The position numbers and the translations under genes were made by a program. The notes beneath the pieces were generated by a model. It was not told the origin of the DNA, ran no database searches, and was given only the letters and a program-made list of their open reading frames with translations. From contig JBCCPK010000003.1 of the NCBI GenBank assembly GCA_039024915.1, forward strand, positions 417,468 to 481,467: DNA of 64,000 bases. The letters are read 5' to 3'. Shown here in pieces: positions 9,110-19,162 of the stretch (its first letter is position 1; each line of letters begins with the position of its first letter). Source of the stretch: Pseudomonadota bacterium. Lineage in GTDB: Bacteria > Pseudomonadota > Alphaproteobacteria > Rhizobiales > MH13.

Positions 9110-10285
9110 ATGCCTGTATTCCCATCTCGCATCCCAAGCGCGCTTTCAGCGCTCGTTTTGCTTTGTGTCGCCTCGGCGGCACTGGCGCAAGGCGGCCCCT
9201 CTCCCGTTCAAACAGAGCGGGTTGAAATGCGAACACTATCCGAGACACGGCCAGTCTTCGGGCAGGTGGTTGCGCAAAACGACAGCACAGTCGCGACGCG
9301 TGTTGCGGGGATCGTTGCTGAGGTTGGGGTATTGGTGGGCGATCGCGTGGAGCCCGATGCCATGTTGGCTGTGCTTGATCGCGAGTTGATCGGCATCGAG
9401 CTGGCCCAAGCAGAAGCGAACCTCGCCGAGGCCCAAGCTGGTATTGAGGTCGCGACCGCGCGTGTCGCCCGTGCCGAGGATGCGTTTGCGCGGATCGACC
9501 AGTTGCGCGGTAGCAACGCGTTTTCGGAGGGACGGCTTGAGGAACTTCGGGGTCTATTCTCTGAGGCTCAAGGGCAATTGGCTCAAGCCCAGGCGCGCTT
9601 GTTCAATGCACAAGCGGCCTATGATCGTGCGCTCTACAATAACACCAATGCGCGGATTGCTGCGCCCTTTCGCGGCATTGTCCTCGAAGTCGAAGCGGAC
9701 CGTGGCCAATACATCGCGGCCGGCGCGACGGTCGCTCGTATTCTGGACATCACCACCCTTGAGATAGAAGCAAGCGTTCCGGCACAATATGTCGCCGGAT
9801 TGGAACAGGGCATGAGCCTGCCGGCAGAAACCGCAGACGGCGTGCCGGTTGACGTCGTTGTGCGGGCCATCCTGCCGACGGAAGCGGCCGCCACAAGAAC
9901 GCGGCCAGTCCGCTTTTCCCCCGCTGATGGGGAACTTGGCGCTTTGGCTGCTGTCGGCCAATCGATAACCGTTTCTGTTCCAACCGCACCGCCGCGCGAA
10001 GCACTCTCTGTTCCAAAAGATGCCCTTACACAGGGGGCGCAGGGCTGGTCTGTCTTCGTCGACGACAATGGCAGCGCGCAGCCTCGTACAGTGCAGATCG
10101 GTGCAGCGATGGGTGATCGCTTTGAGGTACTGTCTGGCCTGACCGAAGGCGACTTCGTTGTGGTCCGCGGCAACGAACGGCTGTTCCCCGGTCAACCCAT
10201 TCAGGCGACGAACGCGCCGGCCGACGACGAACAGGGGGCGGCTGAAACCGCAGCCAACCCCGCCACCGGTCCGGTACAGAACTAG
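9110..10285 (+). CDS. RND efflux periplasmic adaptor (membrane fusion protein)
   Basis: Links an inner-membrane RND pump to an outer-membrane channel. From ATG 9110 there is a signal peptide (ALSALVLLCVASAALA), then a barrel/lipoyl half (RVAGIVAEVGVLVGD). A helical hairpin follows, rich in Ala, Glu and Gln with repeating AQAEANLAEAQA-like heptads. The second lipoyl half (RIAAPFRGIV) and a beta-barrel plus membrane-proximal domain complete it. The longer frame from 8936 is rejected because it would place the signal peptide internally. The pump gene starts 28 bases downstream. No outer-membrane factor or regulator is adjacent, so a shared TolC-type channel is presumed. Confidence 0.93.
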   Translation: MPVFPSRIPSALSALVLLCVASAALAQGGPSPVQTERVEMRTLSETRPVFGQVVAQNDSTVATRVAGIVAEVGVLVGDRVEPDAMLAVLDRELIGIELAQAEANLAEAQAGIEVATARVARAEDAFARIDQLRGSNAFSEGRLEELRGLFSEAQGQLAQAQARLFNAQAAYDRALYNNTNARIAAPFRGIVLEVEADRGQYIAAGATVARILDITTLEIEASVPAQYVAGLEQGMSLPAETADGVPVDVVVRAILPTEAAATRTRPVRFSPADGELGALAAVGQSITVSVPTAPPREALSVPKDALTQGAQGWSVFVDDNGSAQPRTVQIGAAMGDRFEVLSGLTEGDFVVVRGNERLFPGQPIQATNAPADDEQGAAETAANPATGPVQN

Positions 10286-10312
10286 CGCTGGCCGCGAAAG
10301 GAGCGACGTCTC

Positions 10313-13300
10313 ATGGATTTCATTCGCTTCGCCATAGATCGGCCGATCGCAGTCGTCGCCACCGTCATCATGGCTCTGATGTTTGGCGCGTTGGCGCTGA
10401 GCCGCATTCCCATTCAGCTGGCCCCGGATGTCCGCGCGCCGGTGGTCGTGATCACAACCGAATGGCCCGGCGCGGCGCCCATCGAAATCGAGCGCGAGAT
10501 CGTCAACCCGCAGGAAGAGGTGCTGCGCGGCCTCGAAGGTCTGGAACTTATGAGTTCCACCTCGCAAACCGGAGAAGCGGAGATCACGCTCGAATTCGCA
10601 ATCGGCGTGGATATGAGCCAGACGCTTCTGCTGGTGTCGAACCGCCTCGACCGCGTCAGCGACTACCCGGACGAAGCGAGCGAGCCGACGCTCGACACTT
10701 CGGGATCGGATGACAGCCCCATTGCTTGGGTGTTGGTTCTCGGTGGGGAAGGCAACACGCGCGACCTGCCCACCTATGGCGATTTTGTCGAAGACATCAT
10801 CAAGGATCGCGTCGAGCGCGTCGAAGGCGTTTCGGCCGTCAATGTTTTTGGGGGTGTCTCGCGGGAGCTGCAGATCGTGCTCGACCCACAGCAACTGGCG
10901 CGCTTCGGGCTGACGGTACCCGAAGTTGTGGCACGCCTTCGCACCGAGAACATCTCGATTTCCGCGGGCGACGTGGATGAAGGCAAGCGCCGCTATGTCG
11001 TGCGGGCCGAGGGCAATCTCAACACGATAGAAGCGGTAGAAGCTGTTGTGCTGCGCTCGCAGGCCGATGGTGGCCCGCTTGGCCGCGTGCGCGTTGCAGA
11101 TGTCGCCCGCGTCGGCTTCGATTTTGGCGAGCCAACCGTAAGGCTGCGTTTCAACGGCGAGCCGGGTTTGGCGTTCAATATTGTCCGCGAACGCGGCGCC
11201 AACGTTATTGAGACCATGGGCGAAGTCCGGCGAACGCTGGATGAACTCTCAGCCGGCCCCGTCGCGGATCAAAACCTTGTTCTCAAGCAGGTCTATGACG
11301 AGACCATCTACATCGAGGGCGCAATCGACTTGGTGGTGCAGAACATATGGATCGGAGGCGGGCTCGCCGCCTTGGTGCTGCTGCTCTTTCTGAGAAGTCC
11401 GCGCGCAACCCTCGTCGTTTCCCTTTCGATCCCTGTTTCCATCGTTGCCACGTTCGTGGTGATGGCGGCCACGGGTCGAACGCTGAACGTTATCTCGCTC
11501 GCTGGCATCGCCTTTGCTGTGGGCATGATCGTCGATGCGGCCATCGTTGTTTTGGAGAATATCTACCGGCTCCGCGAAGAAGGCCTTTCGAGGCAGCAGG
11601 CGGCCTACAAGGGCGCGAAGCAGGTTTGGGGGGCGATCCTGGTGTCAGCCCTTACAACGGTTCTGGTTTTTATCCCGATTCTGATCATGCAGCTTGAGGC
11701 GGGTCAGCTGTTTCGCGACATCGCGGTCGCGATTTCAGTTTCCGTTCTGCTGTCCTTGGTTGTAGCGGTCACGGTTATCCCAAGCCTGTCGAGCCGGCTG
11801 CTTGGTTCGGGAAAACAATCCACCATTCCGCTTCCGGGCATCGATCATCTCGGACGCGGCTTCAAGGCACTCGTAATGCTCTATGTGCGGGCCACGGTGC
11901 GTGCCCGAATGCTGGGCATTGTGATGGTGTCGCTTATCGCCGGAAGCGCCGCGCTTGCAGCCGTCACATTCCTACCGCAGCTTGAATATCTGCCCGAAGG
12001 GAACCGCAACCTCGTCTTCGGGCTGATCATTCCCCCGCCTGGCTACAATCTCGACACCACCGAGACGATCGCAGAGCGCATCGAGCGGGCAGCCCGGCCT
12101 ATGTGGGAAGCGGCGCCCGCCCTCGAACTCGAAAATGGCGACCCGGTCATCGAGAATTTCTTCTTCGTGGCGACCCCAGGCAACAGCTTTGTCGGCGCGA
12201 CTGCGGTAGACGGCACCCGTGCAGGCGATCTGATCCCCATTCTCTCGCGCCCGATTTTTGCCGAGCCAGGGACGTTCGGCTTCATGACGCAGCCATCGCT
12301 TTTCGGCCAGGGCGTGGGTGGCGGGCGAACCATAGAACTCAACGTCTCCGGTCAGGATTTGGGCGCTATTCTTGGCATCGCCGGACAGGCTGCGGGGATA
12401 GTATCGGGCATTCTCCCGCGCTCGGAAGGTCATCAGTTCCGGCCGATCCCAGGCCTTGAGCTGGGCGCGCCAGAAATTCGGCTGATCCCGGACCGACTGC
12501 GGCTTGCAGATGCGGGCCTTGATGCGACCGCTTTGGCAGCCACGGTCGATGCCTACAATGACGGTATTCGCGTTGCCGAAATTACGGAGGGCGCAGATCG
12601 CTTGAATCTGGTCCTACTCGGCGACCGGACGGAGCTGACTGGCCTCCGCACGCAAGACGTTGGCAGTTTCCCCGTGGTGACACCATCGGGGCTGATCGTA
12701 CCGGTGTCGGCGTTGGCCGACGTCGTTGTAACCGCAGGCCCAACCGAGATCCGCCACCTTGATAGGTTGCGCACGGTCACCCTTGAGGTCAGGCCCTCCG
12801 ACGCGCTCGCGCTCGAAACTGCCGTCACCATGCTGGAAGACCAGGTCGTCGCCCCGCTGCAGGAGCAAGGGCTGCCGCCAGGCATCCGTCTTTCGGTTTC
12901 CGGAACCGCTGACCAGTTGAGCCAGACTTGGGGCGCGATCCAGATCAATTTGATTGTTGCCCTGCTGATCGTTTTCCTGGTGATGGCGATCCTGTTCGAG
13001 AGTTTTGTTCTGCCGCTTGTAATCCTGATCTCTGTGCCGGTTGCGGCGGCTGGTGGCGTAGGCGGGCTCGCACTCCTCAATACGTACCAGACCCAGCCGC
13101 TCGACATGCTCACCCTGTTGGGCTTCATCATCCTCATCGGCATCGTCGTGAACAATGCCATCCTCATCGTGCACCAATCACTGATCAATCTGCGTGAAGA
13201 AGGCATGTCGCCGACCGAGGCTATCGAAGAGGCTACCAACAACCGCATTCGCCCGATCTTCATGTCCACCTTCACATCGATCATGGGCATGCTGCCATTG

Positions 13301-13483
13301 GTGCTGGTGCCCGGAGAAGGCGCTGAACTGTATCGAGGCCTCGGTGCGGTTGTGGTTGGTGGGCTTTCCATGTCGGCGTTTCTGACCCTGTTGACGGTGC
13401 CTCCACTCCTGCGGCTTTGCCTGCGCGCGCCAACAACCAATCACGCAACCCCCCGTGGAGCTGCTGCCGCGCCAGCTGAGTGA
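10313..13483 (+). CDS. RND efflux permease (HAE-1-like)
   Basis: A 1,056-residue proton-driven exporter of the AcrB architecture: TM1 at the N-terminus, two large periplasmic loops and two blocks of TM helices. The TM4 segment reads GMIVDAAIVVLEN, keeping one Asp where AcrB has an Asp-Asp pair. TM10 reads GIVVNNAILIVH, with Asn where AcrB has its key Lys. Such changes occur in many alphaproteobacterial RND pumps, so an altered proton relay is likely rather than loss of function. It follows its adaptor gene by 28 bases. Substrates cannot be deduced. Confidence 0.93.
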   Translation: MDFIRFAIDRPIAVVATVIMALMFGALALSRIPIQLAPDVRAPVVVITTEWPGAAPIEIEREIVNPQEEVLRGLEGLELMSSTSQTGEAEITLEFAIGVDMSQTLLLVSNRLDRVSDYPDEASEPTLDTSGSDDSPIAWVLVLGGEGNTRDLPTYGDFVEDIIKDRVERVEGVSAVNVFGGVSRELQIVLDPQQLARFGLTVPEVVARLRTENISISAGDVDEGKRRYVVRAEGNLNTIEAVEAVVLRSQADGGPLGRVRVADVARVGFDFGEPTVRLRFNGEPGLAFNIVRERGANVIETMGEVRRTLDELSAGPVADQNLVLKQVYDETIYIEGAIDLVVQNIWIGGGLAALVLLLFLRSPRATLVVSLSIPVSIVATFVVMAATGRTLNVISLAGIAFAVGMIVDAAIVVLENIYRLREEGLSRQQAAYKGAKQVWGAILVSALTTVLVFIPILIMQLEAGQLFRDIAVAISVSVLLSLVVAVTVIPSLSSRLLGSGKQSTIPLPGIDHLGRGFKALVMLYVRATVRARMLGIVMVSLIAGSAALAAVTFLPQLEYLPEGNRNLVFGLIIPPPGYNLDTTETIAERIERAARPMWEAAPALELENGDPVIENFFFVATPGNSFVGATAVDGTRAGDLIPILSRPIFAEPGTFGFMTQPSLFGQGVGGGRTIELNVSGQDLGAILGIAGQAAGIVSGILPRSEGHQFRPIPGLELGAPEIRLIPDRLRLADAGLDATALAATVDAYNDGIRVAEITEGADRLNLVLLGDRTELTGLRTQDVGSFPVVTPSGLIVPVSALADVVVTAGPTEIRHLDRLRTVTLEVRPSDALALETAVTMLEDQVVAPLQEQGLPPGIRLSVSGTADQLSQTWGAIQINLIVALLIVFLVMAILFESFVLPLVILISVPVAAAGGVGGLALLNTYQTQPLDMLTLLGFIILIGIVVNNAILIVHQSLINLREEGMSPTEAIEEATNNRIRPIFMSTFTSIMGMLPLVLVPGEGAELYRGLGAVVVGGLSMSAFLTLLTVPPLLRLCLRAPTTNHATPRGAAAAPAE

Positions 13484-13659
13484 CGCAAACCACTTCACCC
13501 AACCGGCTTGGCTGATGCCGCTGGCGGCGCTATAGCGGCGCTCGGTGCCACCGGCCATTTCTGGACGTGCCCCCGACCGTACCGGTTTCCTCAAAGTACC
13601 GGCTTCAACCTCTCGCACCACCGATGCGCCGTAAATAGGTGCATCGGGTCAGGATATGC

Positions 13660-15150
13660 ATGATTTCGCTCGATGCTTATCGTCATCAATGGTTCCACAA
13701 CATTCGCGGGGACCTGCTTTCCGGTCTCGTCGTTGCGCTCGCGTTGATCCCTGAGGCTATCGCCTTCTCGATCATCGCCGGGGTCGACCCCAAGGTTGGC
13801 CTCTACGCCAGCTTCTCTATCGCCGTAATCACCGCCATTGCAGGCGGACGGCCGGGCATGATTTCCGCCGCAACGGCCGCGACAGCAGTCCTGATGGTGA
13901 CCTTGGTTCGCGACCACGGCCTGCAGTATCTACTTGCGGCGACAGTCCTTGCCGGTCTCCTTCAGATTGGGGCCGGTGCTCTGAAGCTCGGTTTCGTGAT
14001 GCGCTACGTCTCGAAATCCGTGATGACCGGTTTCGTGAACGCGCTCGCGATCCTTATTTTCATGGCGCAGCTACCTGAACTTGACCCACGCGAGGTCACG
14101 TGGATGACCTATTTGTTGGTCGCAGTCGGACTTGCCATCATCTACCTCTTTCCGCGCGTGACACGTGCTATCCCCTCCCCGCTGGTCACGATCATTGTTC
14201 TGACAGCGCTGGTCTGGGCGCTTGGCATCGATGTGCGGTCGGTCGGCGATATGGGCGAATTGCCCGATACACTGCCGATGTTTCTCATCCCCGATATTCC
14301 GCTCAATCTGGAAACCCTGATGATCATTCTGCCCTATTCGATCGCCGTTGCGGTCGTGGGCCTGCTTGAAAGCCTGATGACGCAAAACATCGTCGATGAC
14401 CTCACCGACACTGCGTCCGATCGCAATCAGGAGTGCATTGGTCAGGGCCTTGCGAACACGGCGACGGGCTTCATAGGCGGCATGGCAGGCTGCGCCATGA
14501 TCGGCCAGTCCATCATCAATGTGAAATCAGGCGGACGCGGGCGACTGTCCTGCTTTGTCGCCGGTGTTTTCCTTCTAATCCTTGTGGTGGGCTTGGGCGA
14601 CTTTGTCTCCATCATCCCGATGCCCGCGCTCGTTGCCATCATGATCATGGTGTCAATTGGAACGTTCTCATGGTCATCGATCAGCAATCTGCGGACCCAC
14701 CCGCGCTCGTCATCCGTTGTGATGCTGGCGACCGTGATAACGGTCGTGTTCACCCACAACCTCGCCATCGGCGTACTGGTCGGCGTGCTTCTGTCGGGTA
14801 TCTTCTTCGCAGCAAAGATCGCACAGCTATTCCGGGTTACGCCCACCATCAGCGATGACGGTCGCGTCCGCACCTACCGGGTTGAGGGGCAGCTGTTTTA
14901 CGGCTCAGTCGAGGATCTCATGGCCGCCTTTGATTTTCGCGAGGTCCCCGAGCGGATCATCATCGATGTGTCGGACGCTCACATATGGGATATCTCATCG
15001 GTTCAGGCACTCGACATGGCCGTTTTAAAGTTCCGACGTGACGGTGCTGATGTCGAGATTGTCGGCATGAATCAGGCGTCCGAAACGCTCATGGATCGGC
15101 TTTCCGTGAAAGACCAACCCGGCGCGCTCGACGCGCTGGACGCGCACTAG
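13660..15150 (+). CDS. SulP-family anion transporter with STAS domain
   Basis: Inner-membrane transporter of 496 residues related to sulfate, bicarbonate and dicarboxylate carriers. The first helices carry the SulP signature ([21 protein letters not shown]) and the GLYASF segment. A middle TM region includes [12 protein letters not shown]. The cytoplasmic C-terminal 100 residues form a STAS domain ([28 protein letters not shown]). ATG 13660 is chosen over an upstream GTG because an AGGA site precedes it. The universal stress protein gene starts 4 bases after the stop, so the two are surely cotranscribed. Pairing of SulP and Usp genes is often seen in bicarbonate or sulfate uptake operons; the ion here is unknown. 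Confidence 0.93.
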   Translation: MISLDAYRHQWFHNIRGDLLSGLVVALALIPEAIAFSIIAGVDPKVGLYASFSIAVITAIAGGRPGMISAATAATAVLMVTLVRDHGLQYLLAATVLAGLLQIGAGALKLGFVMRYVSKSVMTGFVNALAILIFMAQLPELDPREVTWMTYLLVAVGLAIIYLFPRVTRAIPSPLVTIIVLTALVWALGIDVRSVGDMGELPDTLPMFLIPDIPLNLETLMIILPYSIAVAVVGLLESLMTQNIVDDLTDTASDRNQECIGQGLANTATGFIGGMAGCAMIGQSIINVKSGGRGRLSCFVAGVFLLILVVGLGDFVSIIPMPALVAIMIMVSIGTFSWSSISNLRTHPRSSSVVMLATVITVVFTHNLAIGVLVGVLLSGIFFAAKIAQLFRVTPTISDDGRVRTYRVEGQLFYGSVEDLMAAFDFREVPERIIIDVSDAHIWDISSVQALDMAVLKFRRDGADVEIVGMNQASETLMDRLSVKDQPGALDALDAH

Positions 15151-15154
15151 GGGC

Positions 15155-16024
15155 ATGCAGATGACGGAACCGAACGGCAAACTTGTCGCCCTTGTCGATG
15201 GCTCAATCTACTCGCAGAGCGTTTGCGATCATGCAGTCTGGCTCGCGCAGCGCACCGGATGGTCTGTTGAACTGGTTCATGTCCTGGGGCACCGCGAAGG
15301 CACGCAGCATAAGGACCTGTCAGGCGCCATTACGCTTGGCGCGCGAACTGCTCTTCTGGAAGAGCTTGCCGAGATTGATGCGCAGAGGGCAAAGGTCGTC
15401 TCCCATCGGGGGCGCGCGATCCTCGAAGACGCAAGGGCAATCTTCGAGAGTGCTGGTATTGAGAACGTGACATCGCGCCTTCGGCAAGGCGATCTTGTCG
15501 AAAGCGTCCTGGATCAGGAAAGCGACGCCGACCTGGTGATGATCGGCAAACGCGGCGAGGCTGCCGATTTTGCCAAAGGGCATCTTGGCTCCAACCTGGA
15601 ACGCATTGTTCGATCCAGCCGCAAGCCGATCTTCGTTGCGTCGCGCGCGCTTCAACCCATCAATAAGGTTCTGATCGCCTATGATGGCGGCACATCGGCG
15701 ATGAAGGCGGTGGACCATATCGCCCGCTCACCGATCTATCGTGGGCTTGAGGTTCATGTGGTCACGGTCGGCTCAGATACCGCAAGCACCCGCAAAGAGC
15801 TTGAGGATGCGCGAGCCATGCTTAAGGCCGCAGGGACGGAAGCACATATCGAGGTCTTGTCGGGACAGCCAGAAACGGCGCTCGGAGATCACGTCGAAGG
15901 CCACGATTTCGACCTTCTGGTGATGGGAGCCTATGGTCATTCGCGCATCCGCTCGATGATCATCGGCTCAACGACAACACAAATGGTTCGCTCCTGCCGT
16001 ATCCCCATCGTGCTGATCCGGTAG
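15155..16024 (+). CDS. Tandem universal stress protein (two Usp domains)
   Basis: A 289-residue cytoplasmic protein made of two UspA folds. The second ends with the ATP-binding pattern GxxG-x9-G(S/T), seen as GAYGHSRIRSMIIGS. The first has a comparable but looser GKRGEAADFAKGHLGS. It probably binds ATP and may tune the SulP transporter encoded just upstream, as suggested for UspA/SulP pairs; this regulatory link is inference. A second in-frame ATG lies two codons downstream. Confidence 0.92.
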   Translation: MQMTEPNGKLVALVDGSIYSQSVCDHAVWLAQRTGWSVELVHVLGHREGTQHKDLSGAITLGARTALLEELAEIDAQRAKVVSHRGRAILEDARAIFESAGIENVTSRLRQGDLVESVLDQESDADLVMIGKRGEAADFAKGHLGSNLERIVRSSRKPIFVASRALQPINKVLIAYDGGTSAMKAVDHIARSPIYRGLEVHVVTVGSDTASTRKELEDARAMLKAAGTEAHIEVLSGQPETALGDHVEGHDFDLLVMGAYGHSRIRSMIIGSTTTQMVRSCRIPIVLIR

Positions 16025-16253
16025 CTGGCAGTTTAGGCAAACCTTCGATTGCGCCAGCGCCCTTTGACCAACATTTGGGCGGTGGCGCGGCTCCAGTGCG
16101 TTGAAATCATAGCGAGGCTTTGCGACCCTGAATTGGGCGGAAAGCACGAGATTTGTGCTCGCTCGAGGAGTAGAAGCAGTCAGCGCTCGCGCCAGTGCGG
16201 CCCGCGCAGGTCATTGCTCCGCTATATCGCAACCGACTGTTTGGAGACCGATT

Positions 16254-17261
16254 ATGGCCAACGCAACCGACTACGCTTTGCAGGAACTCAACAAGGAAAC
16301 CACCATCGGCGGTGTGGGAACGGAGGTCCAACGCGAAATCCCGCGCATTGACCTGACCAACTTCGCTGAACGCAAGGACGATATCACCGATGAGCTGTGG
16401 GACGCTGCGACCCAGATAGGCTTCTTCCAGCTGACAGGGCATGGCGTTCCGCTTCCGCTTATTGACGAAGCATTCGCGATGTCGAAGTCTTTCTTCGCGC
16501 TTCCGCACGATGTGAAGGGCCAGTACCCCATGCAGCGGGGAACCAACTCGGGCTGGGAGTACAAGGCGCAGGTGCGCCCATCGACCGGTACGGCGGATCA
16601 AAAGGAAAGCTACCAGATCACCACAAGCCGCATGGAAGAGCTGAAGCTGTGGCCGACATCTGCAGAGCTTCCGGGCTTCAAAGCATCGATGCTCGCATTT
16701 GAGCGGGCTAACTGGCACCTGGCGACCAAGGTTCTGGGATGCTTCGCCACCAAACTCGGCATGGAAACCGACTTCTTCACGGTCGCACATGACCCGATGC
16801 AACCGACCTACCAGTCGACGGTCCGGCTGATCCATTATCTGGCGATGAAAGATGCCAAGCAGGAAGACTTCAAATATTGGCGCGCGGGCGCGCACTCGGA
16901 CTACAACTGCCTTACCCTCCTGCACCAGCGTACCGGTCAGGGTGGTCTTCAGGTGGCGCCGGGTAAGGACGACGTTGAAGGGCTCGCTTGGACAGAAGTC
17001 GTGCCCGAAGATGGCATCATCACCTGCAACATCGGCGACATGCTCATGCGCTGGTCCGATGATGTGCTGAAATCCACGCTACACCGCGTTCGGATGCCAA
17101 AACCTTGCGAATATGATGGCCCGCGCTACTCGATTGCGTTCTTTGCGCAGGCCAACAAGGACGCCATGATCGTCGGGCCGAAGAACAAATATGAGCCGAT
17201 GTCGGCAGGCGACTATATGCAGATGCGCTTGTCAGCCAACTTCGACAAGAAGGCCAGCTAG
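16254..17261 (+). CDS. 2-oxoglutarate/Fe(II) oxygenase, isopenicillin N synthase family
   Basis: Soluble non-heme iron dioxygenase of 335 residues. The N-terminal DIOX_N region includes IPRIDLTNF and GFFQLTGHGVP. The iron ligands are seen as AHSDYN (His and Asp) and LHRVRMP (second His). The RYSIAFF segment supplies the 2-oxoglutarate-binding Arg-x-Ser. ATG 16254 follows a GGAG ribosome site; the longer frame from 16155 adds an unconserved Arg/Ala-rich leader. In these families the substrate is usually an amino acid, a flavonoid-like compound or a thymine-related base, but nothing nearby identifies it. The gene stands alone and converges on the FkbM gene across a hairpin. Confidence 0.9.
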   Translation: MANATDYALQELNKETTIGGVGTEVQREIPRIDLTNFAERKDDITDELWDAATQIGFFQLTGHGVPLPLIDEAFAMSKSFFALPHDVKGQYPMQRGTNSGWEYKAQVRPSTGTADQKESYQITTSRMEELKLWPTSAELPGFKASMLAFERANWHLATKVLGCFATKLGMETDFFTVAHDPMQPTYQSTVRLIHYLAMKDAKQEDFKYWRAGAHSDYNCLTLLHQRTGQGGLQVAPGKDDVEGLAWTEVVPEDGIITCNIGDMLMRWSDDVLKSTLHRVRMPKPCEYDGPRYSIAFFAQANKDAMIVGPKNKYEPMSAGDYMQMRLSANFDKKAS

Positions 17262-17271
17262 GCCGGGCCAA

Positions 17272-17310
17272 GCCAGCTGCTGCGCGCGAAAACCGTGCTG
17301 AGCAGCTGGC
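17272..17310. terminator. Bidirectional hairpin between convergent genes
   Basis: Perfect 10-bp inverted repeat GCCAGCTGCT / AGCAGCTGGC (17272-17281, 17301-17310) with a 19-nt loop. It fills the 54-base gap between the convergent dioxygenase and FkbM stops. There is no T tract on either side, so termination may be Rho-assisted. Confidence 0.5.
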
Positions 17311-17315
17311 AGCCC

Positions 17316-18089
17316 TCAGCTCTCCTCGGTCAACCGAGCAAAGATATCGCCCGAATTGACCGCATCGGGCAGCTTGCCAATGAACGCACGCGCGGATGGC
17401 GCATCCGCCCATCGCGCGAAGCGCAAATCGTGCTCCTCGCCGAAACTGACGTTGAACCGGTAGTTGCCTAACGACACCAGCCGGTCGATGCACGACATCG
17501 CCACCGATCTTTGCAAGGTTGTGAATTCGAACGACAGGGCCGGAATGTGTCGGCTCAGGCCATTGAGAACCTCGTACTCAAAGCCTTCGACATCAACCTT
17601 CACAAAGTCCGGCTCTCCGTAGCGCTTGATCAAGGCGTCAAGCGTTGTGACCGGCACCGACAGGGTTTGGGTCCACCGCTGATCTCGCCATGCCCTGTCA
17701 TGCGCAGCTGCAGCGATCAGCGCTTGCGACGCTGTTGATACAGTCGGATTGTCGGCGTTGATGTGAAACTGCGTGGAGCCAATGCGAGCGCCAACAGCCT
17801 CAGGGATCAGAGACACCTCATCGCATCGCCCGTAGAGCAGCCTTAAGGCCCGAAACAGCAAGGGCTGCGGCTCGACCGCGACAACCCGCGCGCCCAGCCG
17901 CACAAAGCTCCCAGTCCTGTCCCCGACATGCGCGCCGATATCGAAAACCAGCTGGCCGGGGCGGACCAGCTGAGCATGAAGCGCATCCATACGCTTGGTT
18001 CTTGCGCAATCCCGGTAATACACATCGAAAGAGCGACCCAACGGCGATCGCTTTCGGGTCTGTGGCTTGCGTTGTGCGATCTTGGTCAT
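17316..18089 (-). CDS. FkbM-family SAM methyltransferase
   Basis: Predicted O- or N-methyltransferase of 257 residues. The SAM-binding motif I is QLVFDIGAHVGD, with the VVAVEPQP acidic end of the second strand. The FkbM hallmark VKVDVEGFEYEVL is present further on. ATG 18089 follows directly after an in-frame GTG at 18092. It lies 8 bases after the glycosyltransferase stop, so a sugar or polysaccharide product is a sensible methyl acceptor. It is the last gene of a leftward operon that begins with an ABC importer. Confidence 0.9.
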   Translation of the reverse strand: MTKIAQRKPQTRKRSPLGRSFDVYYRDCARTKRMDALHAQLVRPGQLVFDIGAHVGDRTGSFVRLGARVVAVEPQPLLFRALRLLYGRCDEVSLIPEAVGARIGSTQFHINADNPTVSTASQALIAAAAHDRAWRDQRWTQTLSVPVTTLDALIKRYGEPDFVKVDVEGFEYEVLNGLSRHIPALSFEFTTLQRSVAMSCIDRLVSLGNYRFNVSFGEEHDLRFARWADAPSARAFIGKLPDAVNSGDIFARLTEES

Positions 18090-18097
18090 CACCGAAT

Positions 18098-19162
18098 TTA
18101 GCGAGCAGCGGGAAGAGCGACCCGTTCAAGAACACCTGACGCCACCCTGGCCGTATCCCCCCAACCCGGCAGGGACGCACCGGCCATCAGAGCAGCACGA
18201 ACCATTGCGCTTCGTCGCTCCTCATCAGCGAGCAGCGTTGAAAGCGCGGCGGCAAAGGCATGAGCGTCTTCAGGTTGCACGAGTACTCCCGCATCAGCCG
18301 GCACGGTTTCGGATACTGCGCCGGTATCGCAGGAGACGATCGGTAGACCGTAGGCGAGCGCTTCATCGAACACGATGCCGTAACCCTCATAGCGTGTCGC
18401 CAAGGCGAAGAGCGATGCTTGCCGGTAGAGGCTATCAAGTTCCTCGGCCTCCACACGCCCAGCCAGCCGCACGCGCTCCTGCAGACCAAGCTCTTCTCTG
18501 AGTTGCTGCAGTTCGTTGGCGTGATCGTGATCATAAGCCGAGCCCACAATCACCGCGCGCCAGTCCAGACCGGCTAGCTGCCCGAGCGCACGCAGGAGGA
18601 TATCGTGGCCTTTGCGCGGATGCTGGATGCCTACTGACAGGATCAGAAATGGATCGGACCTTTGCGTATCTGCGCTTGGCTTTGGCTTGTCCGTGCCCGG
18701 ACGCGCGATGGTTATGGCGCGAGGATCAACGCCATAATCCGCCCGCAGGATCGATGCCGTATGTGGGCTGGGCACCAGCACATGGTCGGCCAGCGCGAGA
18801 TTTGCGCGCTCCGTCCGGAACAAGTGATCCGCTCGCTCTTTAGAAAGCCCGCTTTCGAGCGCCAGCGGATGATGGATCATCCCAACGATCGGCGCCGACA
18901 CCCCGGCAAGTCCATCGGTTGCAATTGAACCGTAGACCAGACCATCCAGAATCAGCGGTTGATCTGCGGGGATCGCCTGAAGCTTGCCCACAGCATCCCT
19001 CATGTCGGCTTGGGAAGGATCGGGAAAGCCAGAGCCGAGCTGTATGTGGTGCACTGCGTGGCCAAGCTTGCGCAGCCCCTCGAGCAGCCGCCGCTCATAA
19101 ATGTATCCGCCTGTGAGTGTGGTGATATCGCCAGGGATCGCAAAGGCTGCCGCAACAGGCAT
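18098..19162 (-). CDS. Glycosyltransferase, GT4 type (family 1 superfamily)
   Basis: A 354-residue GT-B fold enzyme. The C-terminal nucleotide-sugar domain has SVGIQHPRKGHDILL, VIVGSAYDHD and the EX7E element (EGYGIVFDEAL), all typical of GT4 retaining transferases. The N-terminal acceptor half is less conserved, with GGYIYERRLLEGL resembling the usual glycine loop. Its ATG overlaps the permease stop by one base (TAATG). This is an odd arrangement that couples sugar transfer to an importer operon. Acceptor and donor unknown. Confidence 0.9.
   Translation of the reverse strand: MPVAAAFAIPGDITTLTGGYIYERRLLEGLRKLGHAVHHIQLGSGFPDPSQADMRDAVGKLQAIPADQPLILDGLVYGSIATDGLAGVSAPIVGMIHHPLALESGLSKERADHLFRTERANLALADHVLVPSPHTASILRADYGVDPRAITIARPGTDKPKPSADTQRSDPFLILSVGIQHPRKGHDILLRALGQLAGLDWRAVIVGSAYDHDHANELQQLREELGLQERVRLAGRVEAEELDSLYRQASLFALATRYEGYGIVFDEALAYGLPIVSCDTGAVSETVPADAGVLVQPEDAHAFAAALSTLLADEERRSAMVRAALMAGASLPGWGDTARVASGVLERVALPAAR

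Noticed and set aside
9554..10894. 446-codon open frame on the minus strand
   Set aside because: It lies across the adaptor and RND pump genes, which have clear signal peptide, domains and motifs. The minus frame has no recognisable motif and reads as the antisense of high-GC codons.
12553..13440. 295-codon open frame on the minus strand
   Set aside because: Antisense of the C-terminal RND permease region; Arg/Ser/Thr-rich product with no motif.
16107..16925. 272-codon open frame on the minus strand
   Set aside because: Antisense of the 2-oxoglutarate dioxygenase, whose iron ligands are all present on the plus strand.
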